Origin: Oscarella lobularis
Lineage: Eukaryota; Porifera; Homoscleromorpha; Homosclerophorida; Oscarellidae
DNA: 64,000 nt
NCBI RefSeq assembly: GCF_947507565.1
Contig: NC_089188.1
Coordinates: 930,001 to 994,000 of the forward strand
Reading direction: 5' to 3'
Shown: positions 1 to 12,900 of the stretch, one piece after another
Numbering within the stretch: the first letter of the stretch is position 1
How the letters are laid out: every line of letters starts with the position of its first letter
Position numbers and translations under genes: made by a program
Notes under the pieces: generated by a model
Told to the model about the DNA's origin: nothing
The model's database searches: none
What the model saw: only the letters and a program-made list of their open reading frames with translations

Positions 1-1072
1 ACGTACCAGATTGCAGTGGGAACAAGTCCGTTAGGAACGAATACAAACGGCTATGTGACGGTACAAGCGGCTTCTGGTGAAATCAATCTATCGCTGCAAG
101 ACAATACGATTTATTATGTCACAGTGCGTGTTTATAATCGGGCTGGATTAGTGTCGACGAGGTCTTCGAATGGCGTCAAAGTCGACGCGACGAACCCAGT
201 GACAGGGACGCTTACGATTGTAAAAAGTACGTCTAATCGTACTCAACTCGATTACGTGAATTCGCCCACTCGTCAACTCGTGGCAACGCTCAAGGGCTGC
301 AATGACCCCGAGAGTGAGATAATCGAAATTAGATGGACAGTGTTCGCACAGAACGTCAATAATCCCTTATTAGACAGGGCTTGCAATGCCGCCGGCTATC
401 AAGTTTACGCGTCGTGTTCTGATCCATCTGATTGCGTGATTAACATAACTCTTCCTCAAAATGATCGCATTTTGTACACAACGGTAGCTTCCAGTCCGGA
501 TACTCGTACGATTTGAGACTCACCATAAAGAAAATGGCGCTCTCCGAACGAGTTCAGTCACTTCGAACAAATTTATCACCGATTACAGTCCACCTGATCC
601 TGGCACAGTGTTGGACAGTCTTTCTTCTGATATTGACTAAATCGGTTGGCGTCAATTGGAGCGGCTTCAAGGACAACCAAAGCGATCTCGACTATTGTCA
701 ATTAGCTGGAAGAGTACAATACGACAAACGAAAGGGTTGTGTCTTCGTTTAGCAGCGTACTTTTGAGCGGCAGCAAAACTGTCACGAATCTCGTTGGCGT
801 TCTGATATATCACAGTTTTGCAGACAAAAACATGGACCGAGACTACATCAGAACCAGCAATCGGACAAAATGGGCGGTGTTTTCATCCGTGAGCGGGCTC
901 GAGTCGTGACTATGGTCTCTCAAAACCGACTTGACAGAAGTCGTATCGGAAATGCCGACCGTCTCGTGATCGAGCACGACATTCTCATTCAGTGAATCTC
1001 GTTTTCTATACGACTTACTACTCATCGATCCGATGCACTAGTCATGCGGGACTATCCTCAACCGGAACTTCA
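1..1072 (+). pseudogene. Truncated, broken copy of the giant FN3-like repeat gene
   Basis: The sequence lines up base by base with about 9468-10697 of the intact giant gene downstream, for example the start 'acgtaccagattgcagtggg' and the shared tail 'ctatcctcaaccggaacttc'. It covers roughly four fibronectin-like modules. It is broken: a small insertion near 480 shifts the frame, a deletion near 640 replaces the 'gatattgactatcag' region with an in-frame stop, and about 140 bp are missing near 805. Homology stops at about 1072, with no splice site there. The copy runs off the left edge of the window, so its 5' part is unseen. It is best read as a dead paralogue fragment; a distant functional exon is possible but unlikely given several independent breaks. 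Confidence 0.85.
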
Positions 1073-1415
1073 GCGTTGGTGAGAAGAACATCGACTCGTA
1101 GGGTCCATCAATGGAGCGGGAAAGACAAAGCAACATTGTTACGGTACATGTGAGAACTAGAAGAAGCAACATTGAATCAAATAAGCATGCAACATCAAAA
1201 GAAAGGTAAGTCAAAGTGAACATCAGAAGCGGATTTTCGTTCTTTGATCGCTTTAGCTATTTTCTCCATGCAATTCCTCGAACGATGTTCCAACGCACTG
1301 AAGAAGTCAATGGCTTTAATGCAATGACGCGTCGCGGATTTGGCGTTCAAAGCACTTTTCGTAAAGCTTTCTTTCACCACTTTTTCCCAATGTAAACGAG
1401 GACCTCGACAGAGAG

Positions 1416-4400
1416 TTACTCGTCCTTGGTAAAGACCATCTATAAAAAGGCTACGCAGAGGAAAGCTAGTACAATCGGCACTCTCGGTCGGTCGTTTCGT
1501 CTAGACTTACCCGAAAGTTTATCATCTCCATGATTCTTTCTTGATAGGATGCTGTAATACTCACCGAAACGCGCTTTTGACCGTAGAAGACATCCAAACA
1601 AGCCGATATCTTTGCATTTTCCCGGCTAACGCTGGCCTCGGCTTCTATGGAGTAGGCCACAGAGGCACTCACACCGATTCTACCTCGATAAAACTGAGAA
1701 AGAATATTACAAGTTCACGAAGAGACAGGTAAAGCGTCGTACTAAGAGTCCATTGCTGCCGCCTCCGCTTGCAATAAAAAAGATGGACGGCCTAAAATAG
1801 GCCGATCCAATTTTCGGCTGCGTTGGGCACAGTTTGAAACCGGCATTTCCTCCTAGCCGAACGTTTCCGGACAAGAAGAATCGCACGAATCCAAGGCCCA
1901 ACCACAGTCGATATTGGGTATTGAAAACCCTGTAGTTACCGTAGTTACCTTCATTCCCAACAGGCACCTCTCTTGACAAGCAAGCAGGAAACGACTTCGA
2001 CGAATCCGGAATAATCGTTTGAGTGCCGACACGAGCGAAAACCCTATAGAGTAAGGTTGATTTCGTTCCCCCGCCTGTGACAATCAGATACGATTCCAAG
2101 AGGGGAAAGTCTTTTCCAAAAGCGTGGGCGTGTGCGACGGTTTTGCCAAATATTTTGAGAATTGATGGATTGCGCGAGTTTTCTCCGGCAAATCCTCCGG
2201 CCGTTAGACGCACATGAAGCTTGTCGACTCCCAGTCGTTTGGCGAAGAGATAGGCGGCGTGGTTTTGGTAGTAAGACGCGTCGTGGCTTCGGCTCAAGAG
2301 ACTGCTGATGTCGTTGAACTGACTATAAGAATGCTTCCAGTTGGTCGATGTCACATCCGATCGTCGAGTGCGCGACGTCGTCGTCGCATTTTGGTAGCCG
2401 GCGTGATTTTCGTTTGCTAGATAGACTGCGACGAAATTTTCCAACTCCGTCGGAACTCCGTCGTTCGGCGCGCGATTGGCGAGAAGATGCGCGACGCCGT
2501 AGAAAACGGCCGCGCTGTTGCGTTGCTGGCGTAGGCGCTCTAGTATGACTTCGTCGACGCGAGTTTTGTCGAATTGGTTAGATAGCACCAATGCTGCAGC
2601 GAGTCGAATTTGTTCAAAAACAGTTCCGTTGACGAGAACGTAGCTGAGCGGTTCGATTGCGGCCGAATTATGCGTGTTTCCTAGGGCAAAGAGGAGAGTC
2701 GTGGCGTTGGCAAACGACAGGGTGGAGTTCAACTGAAGTTCGAGGAGTTGGTCTAGAAGGCGCTCGGTGATTTCGTCGGACGTTTTGGCGTCCGCGCTTC
2801 CGGCGAGAGAGCCCAAAGCGAGTAGCGCTTCGTCGCGTGCCTCCTTCTTTCCGTCGTTTACGTAAGTCATAACGAGAGAGACGATCTCTTGGGATAGATA
2901 GTGAACGAAAGGAATGTTGGTCAGAATGAATTTGAGATCCATGTCGTATCTTTGGGGATCCTTCAGAGCAAAGCTGATTTGCTAAAAGGGAGGGAGTTAC
3001 TAGTCAGGAAAACAATATACAAAACTACCTTTTGAGACGCTTTCGTGCTAGAGGCGACGAGAAGGGGAAACAGGAAACGACGCAAATTAGACGAACCCTA
3101 GAAAAGAGAGCTTGAAACAGTCCCCTACTAGCAAATGCAGCATCACTGTTTCAAAATGATCAATGACCGTATCACTGACAGGGGTCTCGACTCCATCTGA
3201 ACAGCGATGATACTCGCACAGACCCTCTAACTCCAGCATATATACCAAGTTGTTGTCTGCGGAGAAAACGACGCGTTTTTTTTGTCGGAATATTAGAACA
3301 GGGAGTCATGCTGTATACATGAGCCATTGTAGTCGCCGTCAACGTCTGCTATTTCGTCCACCAAGTCGATTAAAAGCGGAATTTGCGCTGTTAGAGAATT
3401 TCGCTGGTCTTGAATGACATCGGCTGGAATAAAGCTTGTAAGGTAAGCTAATGGAGATGCATCGGTGAACTTGCCTTCTTCGTGCTTCGATTCAACGGAG
3501 CTGGTCAGCAGACCATGAGTATCGTCGACCTGCACCATAAATGCTGATCGCTTTTGGAGTGGAATCCTTCGTCGCTCGACGAGCGTAAGAGTGTATTTCT
3601 GGTCAGAGGCGAATTTGTTGTCAAGGATACTCTTTGACTGGTACGAATCGTCGTCGTTGGCGGCGGCGTCGGCGTCGTCGACGTCGTCGTCGTCGTCTGT
3701 TTCCTCAGAATACTTTTCGGCGTCTCGTTTGGCGGTGAAAAGCGCCGCGTGCAGTGTTCCGGTTATTGTCTTCGGCACGCCGTCTTCGTACACGATTTCC
3801 TCGTCGTCATCGTAGTCAACTTCGGCCGGGTCGACGTTTGATCCGGCGGGAAATTGTCGGACGTCTGCACTGGAGTATTTCTTGTGAACCTTGACCTCGC
3901 CCTTGTCGCCTTCTTCAAGACTGTGAGGGTACCATATAGATATAGCTAGCTATGGGCTCTAGATAATTGCTACGAGTACCTGTAATGAGCCGTGTGTTGA
4001 TTAGCCGATCCTTTTTCTTCGACGTCGTGTTCTCCTCTTTCCAGCGACACTTGAAAGAGACAAGCAATTGCCTTCTTCATGTTGAGCACTTCGACATCCT
4101 GTTCGCGTGCGTGCAGCACGTACGCGACGGTTCCATTATCCAGTTGAACAAAATAGAACGGCTTCTCAAATTTTTTGTTCAGTTCCGATTGGAGAGCCGC
4201 CGTTGACTCAGTTCCGGGTCTAGAAAAATTCTTTAGTCTTTCTTACCCTTGCACATTGACCAAGGCTGCTTACTCATCCGTAGTCATATGTTGTGGTAGC
4301 GGCGGCGACTGTGTACTTTCTACGACGCTATCTTCGACGATATCTTCGACGCTATCTTCGACACCATCATCGACGCTATCTTCGTTCGCAATGATCTCAA

Positions 4401-4761
4401 CGTCGAAGTCGAATATTTTCGTAGAAAATTTTATGCCTCGTGTCTCATAACGCGGTAAAAACCCATCTGCGAAGAACGTCTTATTGGCTTGCTCGCTTGT
4501 GCTGTGAATCAAACCTGCAATGCAGCGGATCTCAATTTTAGCCGTTAGAAGAAATTTCTCGGCCTGCTCTTTGGACCAGAGATTTTGGAACAACGCTAGC
4601 TCGTAAGTCAGCACTTCTTCCTATAGAAATGAATTATTGAGCTTGTTCGCGAGCTTGCTTTAGACTCTTGCCTTCAGACACTGCAACGACAGCACTTGGT
4701 CTGCTTCAGCCTGGAGCGACAGAAGAGAAACGGCGAGAAGAAACGCAATCGCTACTTTCAT
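1416..4761 (-). CDS. Large lipid transfer protein, MTP/vitellogenin-N type
   Basis: Multi-exon secretory-pathway protein of about 950 residues. Exon 1 (start 4761) encodes a signal peptide, MKVAIAFLLAVSLLSLQAEA. Later exons encode the LLTP N-terminal beta-barrel (4620-4270; 4200-3967 with 'ACLFQVSLERGEHDVEE'), an acidic loop (3793-3320), two small exons near 3268-3160 and 3099-3028, then one large exon (about 2983-1743) with the alpha-helical repeat region ('SLVMTYVNDGKKEARDEALL') and the start of the lipid-cavity sheets. A further exon at 1693-1514 is phase-compatible and ends at a perfect GTAAGT. Length and layout fit microsomal triglyceride transfer protein better than the longer vitellogenins or apolipophorins. 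MTP loads lipid onto apoB-like proteins in the ER with PDI. The last exon (stop 1416-1418) is the least certain part. The gene sits reversed between two pseudogene scraps. Confidence 0.72.
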
Positions 4762-5141
4762 TCTTGACAGCTCTCAGTGCAGCGCACGTCTGGCTAAAGT
4801 GAAAGACGTCGACTAGCGAGTACCTTTTATGCCCAACATTCGGTAAGGGGAGCGGCCTGCAACCCTATAACACCCAACGGTAACTTCATCTGCGTACTGT
4901 GTGGGGGGCAGTAGTCTAAATAAAAACACGGGCGCACGCGCTATAAATCCTGTTGATACAGTCGTGTATGTGGGGTATACCGGATCCCGCAAATGGCATG
5001 ATTTCACATTATTTTGCCTCTTCCCCCCCTCTCCCCGTTGTGCGACTAGAAGTATTAGCTTGTTATACATTCACAAAAGTTTTCTTCGGCGTCCCAGTAT
5101 AAACTTACTAGACGTACTTTGAAGAACAGCAACGGGAGGAA
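4762..5141. other. 5' flank of the lipid-transfer gene
   Basis: No convincing coding exon. The region immediately upstream of 4761 should hold the promoter of the reverse-strand lipid-transfer gene. I see no recognisable TATA box or repeat. Short open frames here lack family features. Confidence 0.4.
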
Positions 5142-5229
5142 GCGGTCAGGAAATGCCACGATACACAACAACATTAGTTTTGTAACCGACATTAATTTTG
5201 TAACCGACATTAATTAATTTCCTGACCGC
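5142..5229. repeat. Small foldback/MITE-like element with internal 18-bp repeats
   Basis: A perfect 13-bp inverted pair, gcggtcaggaaat at 5142-5154 and atttcctgaccgc at 5217-5229, flanks an interior made of two full and one partial copy of acattaattttgtaaccg (5171-5188, 5189-5206, 5207 onward). The purine-rich flank on the left mirrors the pyrimidine-rich flank on the right. Size and structure fit a non-autonomous DNA-transposon remnant, but no target-site duplication was established. Confidence 0.6.
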
Positions 5230-6078
5230 CCCCCTCCCTCTCCCCTGTACCTGGACTGACTCAAAACTGGTGCTCAACGGACTCGGAGGCGGTGTCGGGG
5301 CAGATGGAATTGCGTGTCAAATGACATCCGAGAAGACTCGAATCCGAGTACAGTCGATCCTCTACTTGCAGAAAAAGAAAGGCACGAGTCCGACGAGTCC
5401 CACGTACAGTAGCTCACGTAGCTTACGTAAATTTTAGTGGATCCCGTGGCAGTTTGCCAAAGGCAGCAAAGTTCACGTATGGACGCACTGACTACGGACT
5501 CGTTTGCGGGCGGATTTCGTAGTCACGTGACCACTTCAAGATGGCTGCTTGTGTGTACTCGTTCGGTCGGTTAGACACTCGTTTGGGCTCATATCTGCTT
5601 TTTGGGCGGCGCGTTGGCTTTTGATTTTACGCTGCGCACAAGTCTGTTACGGAAGACGGCGTGATTTCGACGCCGCGGAAAACCCGAAGCCCAGAAACCT
5701 CTTACTAGTGCGCCACCCAGTGGCGTGGCTTCCGTAGTGTTCAGAGAAATGGTAGACAAATGCGTTAGCGTGTGTTCATTCGAGTCTCTTTTGTCGATTT
5801 GGAGATTTTTTTGGAAGAAAGCGTTTAGCGGTCGAGTTGCGCGACCGACTACTCGCAAAGGCACACGCACAGTAGACGAACATGCGTTTGGACGGGCTTG
5901 TTTTGCAAGTATCGTTGTAGGCGTTTTCTTTGACTCATACGTAATAATTAATATCTCCTTTCTAGCACCAATTACTGGTCTACGTACAAACAAAAGTCTA
6001 GACAAAGCTACAGATACCCTTGCAGATCATGCAGCAGTAAACTAGCAACTGCTTCTAAGCGAGCCGCTCCAAGTACCG
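5230..6078. other. Non-coding stretch, probable promoter of the collapsed paralogue
   Basis: No exon could be supported. At 5534-5548 the sequence ttcaagatggctgct resembles the animal YY1 / AAGATGGC core-promoter element. A similar 'caaagatggct' occurs at about 6408, upstream of the intact giant gene. The parallel suggests that 5230-6078 is the 5' region of the collapsed paralogue at 6079-6375. This is inference from position and one short motif. Confidence 0.35.
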
Positions 6079-6375
6079 GTGACTGCAAGGCGAATGACGG
6101 GGAAATTGTGGCGCATGTACTGGAACTTGCCACGACTTCGAAAACGCTCTGCCGGCCCTGTGTCTGACAGCATGCTGACAATGCCAGTTGGTAAAATACG
6201 GTTCATGCATACAACGAAGCCGGTAAAAACAGTTCGGCTTTTGGTCTTGGACCGTCAAATTGACTCAGATCGTTGTGTTTCTGTCTTTGACTTCTAACTG
6301 TGGTACGCTGCTTACCTAGATATTTTAGTTATTGTTTTTCTGACGTCATCGCTGGGCATCTATGATTAGGCCATT
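6079..6375 (+). pseudogene. Collapsed paralogue of the giant gene (TSP1 exon joined to 3' end)
   Basis: About 6079-6135 resembles the thrombospondin type-1 exon at 7413-7475 (shared 'gcatgtactggaacttgcc'-like text). From about 6160 the sequence instead follows the extreme 3' end of the giant gene (15285-15545), including 'ttcatgcatacaacgaagc', the end of the coding region and the 3' flank 'ggtacgctgctta' and 'gattaggc'. Everything between those two parts, about 8 kb in the intact gene, is missing, and small indels are present. It is a deletion-collapsed pseudogene placed head-to-tail just upstream of its living paralogue. Confidence 0.75.
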
Positions 6376-6966
6376 AGGGGAGCACGTGCAGCAGTCCCGG
6401 ATTCAAAACAAAGATGGCTTGTATTTAGTTTTGTGCGCCTCTAGCTGGAGTCGTTTCGACTAGGTCGGTTGAAAAATCTACTTGTTTTGCAATTGCATTG
6501 GACTAGCTCGCTCGCGGCCGGTTCAGTCACTCGTTTCGGTTGCTTAGGCCTACGCTAGCACGTCACAGAGAAGACGCCCTTTGTCGATCCTCAAGGCGAG
6601 ACTGTTTTCGAGAGAAAGCGGGGCTTCTTGTAGGTGGACAGGCTCGGGTTGCGAGGCTCATGAATGTCTAACTACCTGTAGGTGAGCCCCCGAAGCAGCA
6701 GCTTTTATGCGTAAGAAAATTGAGGTCATGGTACATATGAGTTATGAGACTCTTTAGGACTTCATGAGGACACGGAGTTGGACCAGTTACTAAATTGCTG
6801 GACGAGGGTCGTCAGAGGAGTTTCTTATCCCAGACAAAGGTTGCCAGGAAAGGATGAGCAAAGGAAGTGCCTAAAACTCAACAGATGGTGTACACAAAAA
6901 CGCTATTGGAGGCTAAATAAGTACGTTGTGCACTTCCTAACTCAATTTGTCTCAGTCGTGCGAAAC
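6376..6966 (+). promoter_or_regulatory. Upstream region of the giant FN3-like gene
   Basis: The stretch between the collapsed pseudogene and the signal-peptide exon has no supportable coding exon. It contains caaagatggcttg at about 6408-6420, like the YY1-type AAGATGGC promoter element, and should hold the promoter and 5' UTR of the gene starting at 6967. The transcription start is not visible from sequence. Confidence 0.35.
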
Positions 6967-9900
6967 ATGATTGCTTTGCGCGTTCTTTTTGCTGTGGTTT
7001 TCTGCCTCTCTTGCGTAAGAGGTGACGAGTTTGGTCAGCAGGACTCGGATTGTTCACCGTAGAGCGCCCATGGAGAGTGTGACTCTTGATAGTAACGTTT
7101 CTTTGCAGATACCACACTTACGGTTACGGATGCTCAAACACTGTCTCGTACACTTCTTACTACTCAAGAAAGCGCAAGCACAAGACAACAACGTGCACAG
7201 GATGGTTTCTCGGGCGGAGGTGCACGTACGTTCCTCGTTTGCCTCGTCGTTCCCATGACTCACAGTGATACGCAATGTCTCTTCCTAGCGATGGGTATCG
7301 GTCAACATACGAGGCAAAATCTAGAACACACGTCGTAATTAACTGCAGACAATGCAACAGTAAATCAGTAACTTGATTTTATATTAGAACGTTTTAAGGA
7401 ACTTTTTTCAGTTGACTGCCGAGTAAATAGCTGGGGCAGTTGGGGCGCGTGTACTGGGACTTGCTACGACACTACCAGGCAATGGAAATATCGTTCTGTG
7501 TGGCGAAGAAGTTCTGGAAACGGGGCGAGTTGCCCGAGCACCTCAGATTGGAAACGTTGCTACATAGACAGCAAAGCTTGCAAAATTGGTGGTGTGTGCT
7601 ACGCTCATTTACGAAGACAGTCTTCAATGGGCAACGGCGGGTGCCGGGTAAATTTCCTTCTATAAATGTCTCTGGAGGCTTTTTATTGTGCTTACAGGAG
7701 TGCAACAAATACGCTTCACGCAGTGGGTGGACAGACATCTCGGGTGGACCGTGCAACGACGCGCAAGCGTGCACCAAAGACGACCAGTGTAAAGACGGCG
7801 TATGCAGCGGAACTTCCTTTACGTGTAAAAGCTGTGAAACCTGCAACGGAGCTAGATGCACTCTAAACTCAGGCTACTGCTTAATTAAGGAAAATTGCTA
7901 CGCTCATTTACAAAGACAGTCTTTAACGGGCGACGGCGGGTGCCAGGTAACTCCCTTCTAATGTCTGGATGGCTTCTTATTATTGTTGTGTTTATAGGAA
8001 TGCAACCAACTCGTTTCGCGCAGTGCGTGGACAGCCGTTTCGGGTGGACCGTGCGACGACGCGCAAGCATGCACCAAAGACGACCAGTGTAAAGACGGCG
8101 TATGCATCGGAACTTCCTTTACGTGTGAGAGCTGTGAAACGTGCAACGGAGCCGGATGCACTCTAAACTCAGGCTACTGCTTGATTGACGGCCAGTGCTT
8201 CAGCAGAGACACGAAAAATCCCGAGATCCAGTACTCGCAGTGTCAGGTACGAATTGATTTATTTCCAGTTCCAAAACAATCAGTTCTTTGCCTCTAGGCC
8301 TGCAAGCCGGATCAGTCTACTATCCAGTGGACACCTTTGACCGGGGACTCCTGCAACGATAACGACTTGTGCACGCACTCCGATAAATGCACGTCGATCG
8401 GTCTGTGCGTCGGTACGCAAATACCCGGTCAATGTTCTCTGGCGTGCCAAGAATGCGATGGGACGAGCACTTGCAAAATAACGAAGGGCTGCGTGACGTC
8501 TTCCAATACGTGCGGGTGTCTCGTCGGCGGCGTTTGCTATGACAACAACGCGGTGAATCCCAATAACCAATGCCAGTATTGCGATTTCGGCGCAAGCGGC
8601 TCGTCGTGGACGAATTACGCGAAGGGTACGAAGTGCGACGACGGGCAACCGTGCACGCGAAATGATCACTGCGATGCGGCGACCTGCGTCAGCGAGGACT
8701 TCACTCACGAGCCCGAGTGTTCGGCGCACCTTGACGTCACAAATCCGTGCTTGCGTGAGACGTATTGCGACGGATCAAATTGTCTTCCCATATATTATCC
8801 CACAAGTCGTCAATGCTACGCTAACGTCGATGAGTGTGACTACCCTGATCTGAATTGTGAAGGCGGTAAAGCGGCGTGTCGATACTGTACAAACGGATCT
8901 TGCGTCGCGGTGAATCCTACGAACACTCCCAAGGGAACAACGGGCGTCGATTTATCGACTGCTCAAATTTTCGTCTATAAATCCGGTACTCAGATTCCTC
9001 TTTCGTTGACGCTGGCTCCTGACGGCGTCAACTATTTGATGATAACAGACAATAAGGCGATCAGAATCAAATTTCAGAACTTCAAAGTACCGTGCGATAA
9101 GGTTACTATAGATTGGCGACTGGTTGCAAAAGTAGGAGAAACGAATGTGTTTCCACAACAGACAGTTACGACAACGAGTGCCGGAACGATTGATGTTACA
9201 GTGACCAATCAATTTACACTGACAAACGGGGCCAAATATAAGATCAAAGCGACGGCCAAAAATGTCAGAAACACATCATCGACACTTGACACGTCTTTGA
9301 TACTGGTCGACATCACTAGTCCGGTGATTGGAGCGATCTACGACGGAGATCGACTGCCGCCCAATCAGCAGAAAGACATAACGTATCAAATGAGCAATAC
9401 TAGGATTTCGGCACACTGGGACCCCAATACTGTTTATGACAACGAAAGCGGCCTGAAAGTGACGAATACGTATCAGATTGCAGTAGGCACAAGTGCATTG
9501 AGCACAAATACAAACGACTACGTGACGGTAATGGCGAACTCTGGTGAAATCAAATTATCACTGCAACACAATACGATCTACTATGTGACACTGCGTGTTT
9601 ATAATCGAGCTGGATTGGTATCGACGAGGTCTTCAAATGGCGTCAAAGTCGATACGACGAACCCGGTGACAGGGACGCTGACTATTGTGAAAGGCACATC
9701 TAATCATACCCAGCTTGATTACGTAACTTCGCCCAGTCGTCAAATCGTGGCAAGGCTCAAGGGCTGCAATGACCCTGAGAGTGGGATCATTGAAATCAGA
9801 TGGATGGTGTGCGCAAAAAACGTCAATAATCCTTTAGACACGGCTTGCAATGCTGCCGGGAATCAAGTTTATTCGTCGTGTTTCGATCCATCTGATTGCG

Positions 9901-12900
9901 TGATTAATATAACGCTTCCTCAAAATAATGACGTTTTGTACAACGGTAGCTTCCAGTCCGGATACTCGTACGATTTGAGACTCACTATAAAGAATGGCGC
10001 TCTCCGAACGAGTTCAGTCACTTCGAACAAATTTATCACCGATTACAGTCCACCTGATCTTGGCACAGTGTGGGACAGTCTTTCTTCAGATATTGACTAT
10101 CAGCACGTCAATACATCGGTTGGCGTCAATTGGAGCGGCTTCAACGACGACCAAAGCGATCTCAACTATTGCCAATTAGCTGTTTATGAAGAGTACAATA
10201 CGGCAAACGAAAGGGTCGTGTCCTCGTTTAGCAGCGTACCTTTGAGCGGCAGCAAAACTGTCACGAATCTCGTCGGCGTTCTGATCACAGGAAAAACCTA
10301 CACACCGGTTGTTCGGTGCTACAACAAAGCAGGACTCTTCACAGACGTTCCGTCTGACGGCGTGTTCATCGACGCTTTTCCTCCGATACCAACAGAAATC
10401 CTTGACATTCGCTTTGAAGACAGTTTTGCAGACGAAAATATGGACCGAGACTATCAGGTTAACAAAACCGGCATCAAGACGAAATGGGCGGCGTTTTCAT
10501 CCGTGAGCGGGCTCGAGTCGTGCGGATGGTCTCTCAAAACCGACTTGACGGAAGTCGTATCCGAAATGCCGACCGTCTCGTTATCAAGCACGACATTTGC
10601 TCATTCAGTGAATCTCGTTTTCTATACGACTTACTACGCGTCGATTCGATGCACTAGTCATGCGGGTCTATCCTCAACCGGAACTTCAGATGGAATCGCT
10701 CCCGACAATACTCATCCTTTAGCCGGCGTCGTTTTCGATTTGTGTCCGGATCCGTGTGGTCTTAGGACTGATATCGACTATTCGCCGGACAACAAAATGC
10801 TTCGATTTCGCTGGGAAGGATTCTCCGATCCTCACAGCGGCATCGACTTCTACGAGTGGAATTACAATCAAAACTGTAGCGGGTTTTTTTTGCTAAGCGA
10901 TTTCAAAAACGTCGGCGTTTCCTACGAAGTGCTGGAGCCTTTGTCGCTCAGTCACAACACGCGTTACTGCGTGACCGTTCGAGCAATCAACGGAGCGGGA
11001 CTGAAGGTGACGAGCATTTCCGACGGCCTCCTGATTGATACGACACGACCGAAGAGAGTCATTGTCAAGGACGGCGACATTCCGTCCGCCGACAGAGATT
11101 ACCAGTCGTCCGACAGCGTGATTTCGTTCACGTGGCCTCTGATTCAGGACTCGGAGTCTTACATCGATATTTTGGAGGTTGGTCTTGGATCGACGCCTGG
11201 CGATCACGATACGATCGCTCTGACGATGGTAGCCAATACGACGACGTCTCACACGTTCGGAGGATTGAGTCTTACGCAGAATCAAGTCTACTATGCAAAA
11301 GTCTGCGCGACGAACGCTGCTCGACTTCAAACGTGCGTTCACTCCGACGGGGTTCTGATCGACGTCACTCCTTCCGCGAAAGGGGTTATTATCCATGGTG
11401 CCATGCAGCCAGGAAACGTCTTCCAAGCCGATAATAAGAACATCGAAGCTCACTGGTACGGGTTCAAAGATGTGGAGAGTGCTGTGGACTATTTTGAGTG
11501 GGCGATCGGAACGATGGCTAACGGTACGGATATAATGAATTTCGCCAAAGTGGGATCAAACGTGACATTCAGCGCCAACGTTAGACTCAAAAATGGACAG
11601 AAATATTTTGTCTCCGTCATTTGCTACAATAGAGCTGGACTACAAATCACCAGCGCGTCCAATGGGGTAACGGTGGATGTGACTGAGCCCGTGGCACCAC
11701 TTCCGGAAAGCGTCGTGGTCGAAATTGCCGTCGGAAAAGCTCTCAACGCGTCGTGGCCCAGTTTCACCGACGCCGAAAGCTCCATATGGTATTGCCAGTG
11801 GGCAATAGGCACAAAGAAATGCGGCACGCAAGTACAGCCGTACACAAAACTGTCAAACAACACGCTGAGGCGGGCTTCATACAAGGTCAATTACGTGCCT
11901 GGTTTACGATACTACGTTTCGGTCGTGGCAAGAAATCGGGCGGGTCTCTCATCGAAGGTCTGCTCTGAAGGCGTTTTGTATGACGACAGTCCACCCGTAG
12001 TGGGTGTCGTTCGCGACGGCGATGGATTGAACGATATTGACTATCAAACGTCGACGTCGAGCCTCTCAGCTAATTGGGATATATTCACTGACGATCATAG
12101 TGGAATAGAGGCGTGCTACGTCGGAATGGGAACGAGTAAGTCCACTGGCGATTTCTACTCGTTCACGTTGGTCTCTGTTGGAGCTACAAAACACGTGTTT
12201 TCGTCGATTACGATGACTTCTGGAACGAAATATTTTGTTCTCGTTCGATGCCGCAACGGAGTTGGACTCGAGTCAACGAACTCGTCAAATGGAATTATTA
12301 TAGATACGACTCCTCCTGACGTTGGTATTGTCGAGACTCTTCCCTATCAGTCGTCTCTCGGCGTCGTGGAAGCGTGGTGGAGCGAATTCAGCGACTCGGA
12401 GAGTCCAATAGACAGCTACTCGTGGTCTATCGACGGTCAATCTCCAATGAGTCAAGACGTTCAGCCCTTCGTTGACATGAAACTCAATGAAGCGGCCAGT
12501 GCAAGCAACTTGACGCTTACAGCTTTCAAAATCTATTACGTGACTGTAAGAGCGTTCAACAAAGCCGGTCTGTCATCCGTGAAATCGTCAACTGGAATCC
12601 TGATAGATATCTCACCTCCTATCCGCGGATACGTACTCGACGGAATGAGGGAGAGCGATATAGACTGGCACTACACAGACACAGGCATTGGAGCTCAGTG
12701 GCACAATTTCAGTGACTCTGAAAGCGGCGTTCATTTCTACAGATGGTCAGTGGGCAGCAATGAGGAAGGGTGTCAGATACTGCTTGCGACCAATGTAATG
12801 CAGAATACGTCAGCGTACTGTTGGAGCTGTTTTTTCATTCCGGGAGTCAAGTATTTCGTCACTGTGGAGGCATCAAATGGCGTCGGACTCAAAACCACCG

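Noticed and set aside
1195-1415. Reverse-strand frame (ESFTKSALNAKSATRHCIK...) as a further exon of the lipid-transfer gene
   Set aside because: The phase from the GTAAGT donor at about 1513 leads instead to an early stop at 1416-1418. No family match supports the longer frame.
2214-2548. Plus-strand open frames opposite the lipid-transfer gene
   Set aside because: They are antisense shadows of the large LLTP exon, with no features of their own.
7086-7268. Cys-rich frame (TTTCTGWFLGRRC) that looks like an EMI/EGF-type module
   Set aside because: Joining this frame to the TSP1 exon gives a stop codon. The alternative frame (DTTLTVTDAQ...) has matching phase on both sides, so it is taken as the real exon 2.
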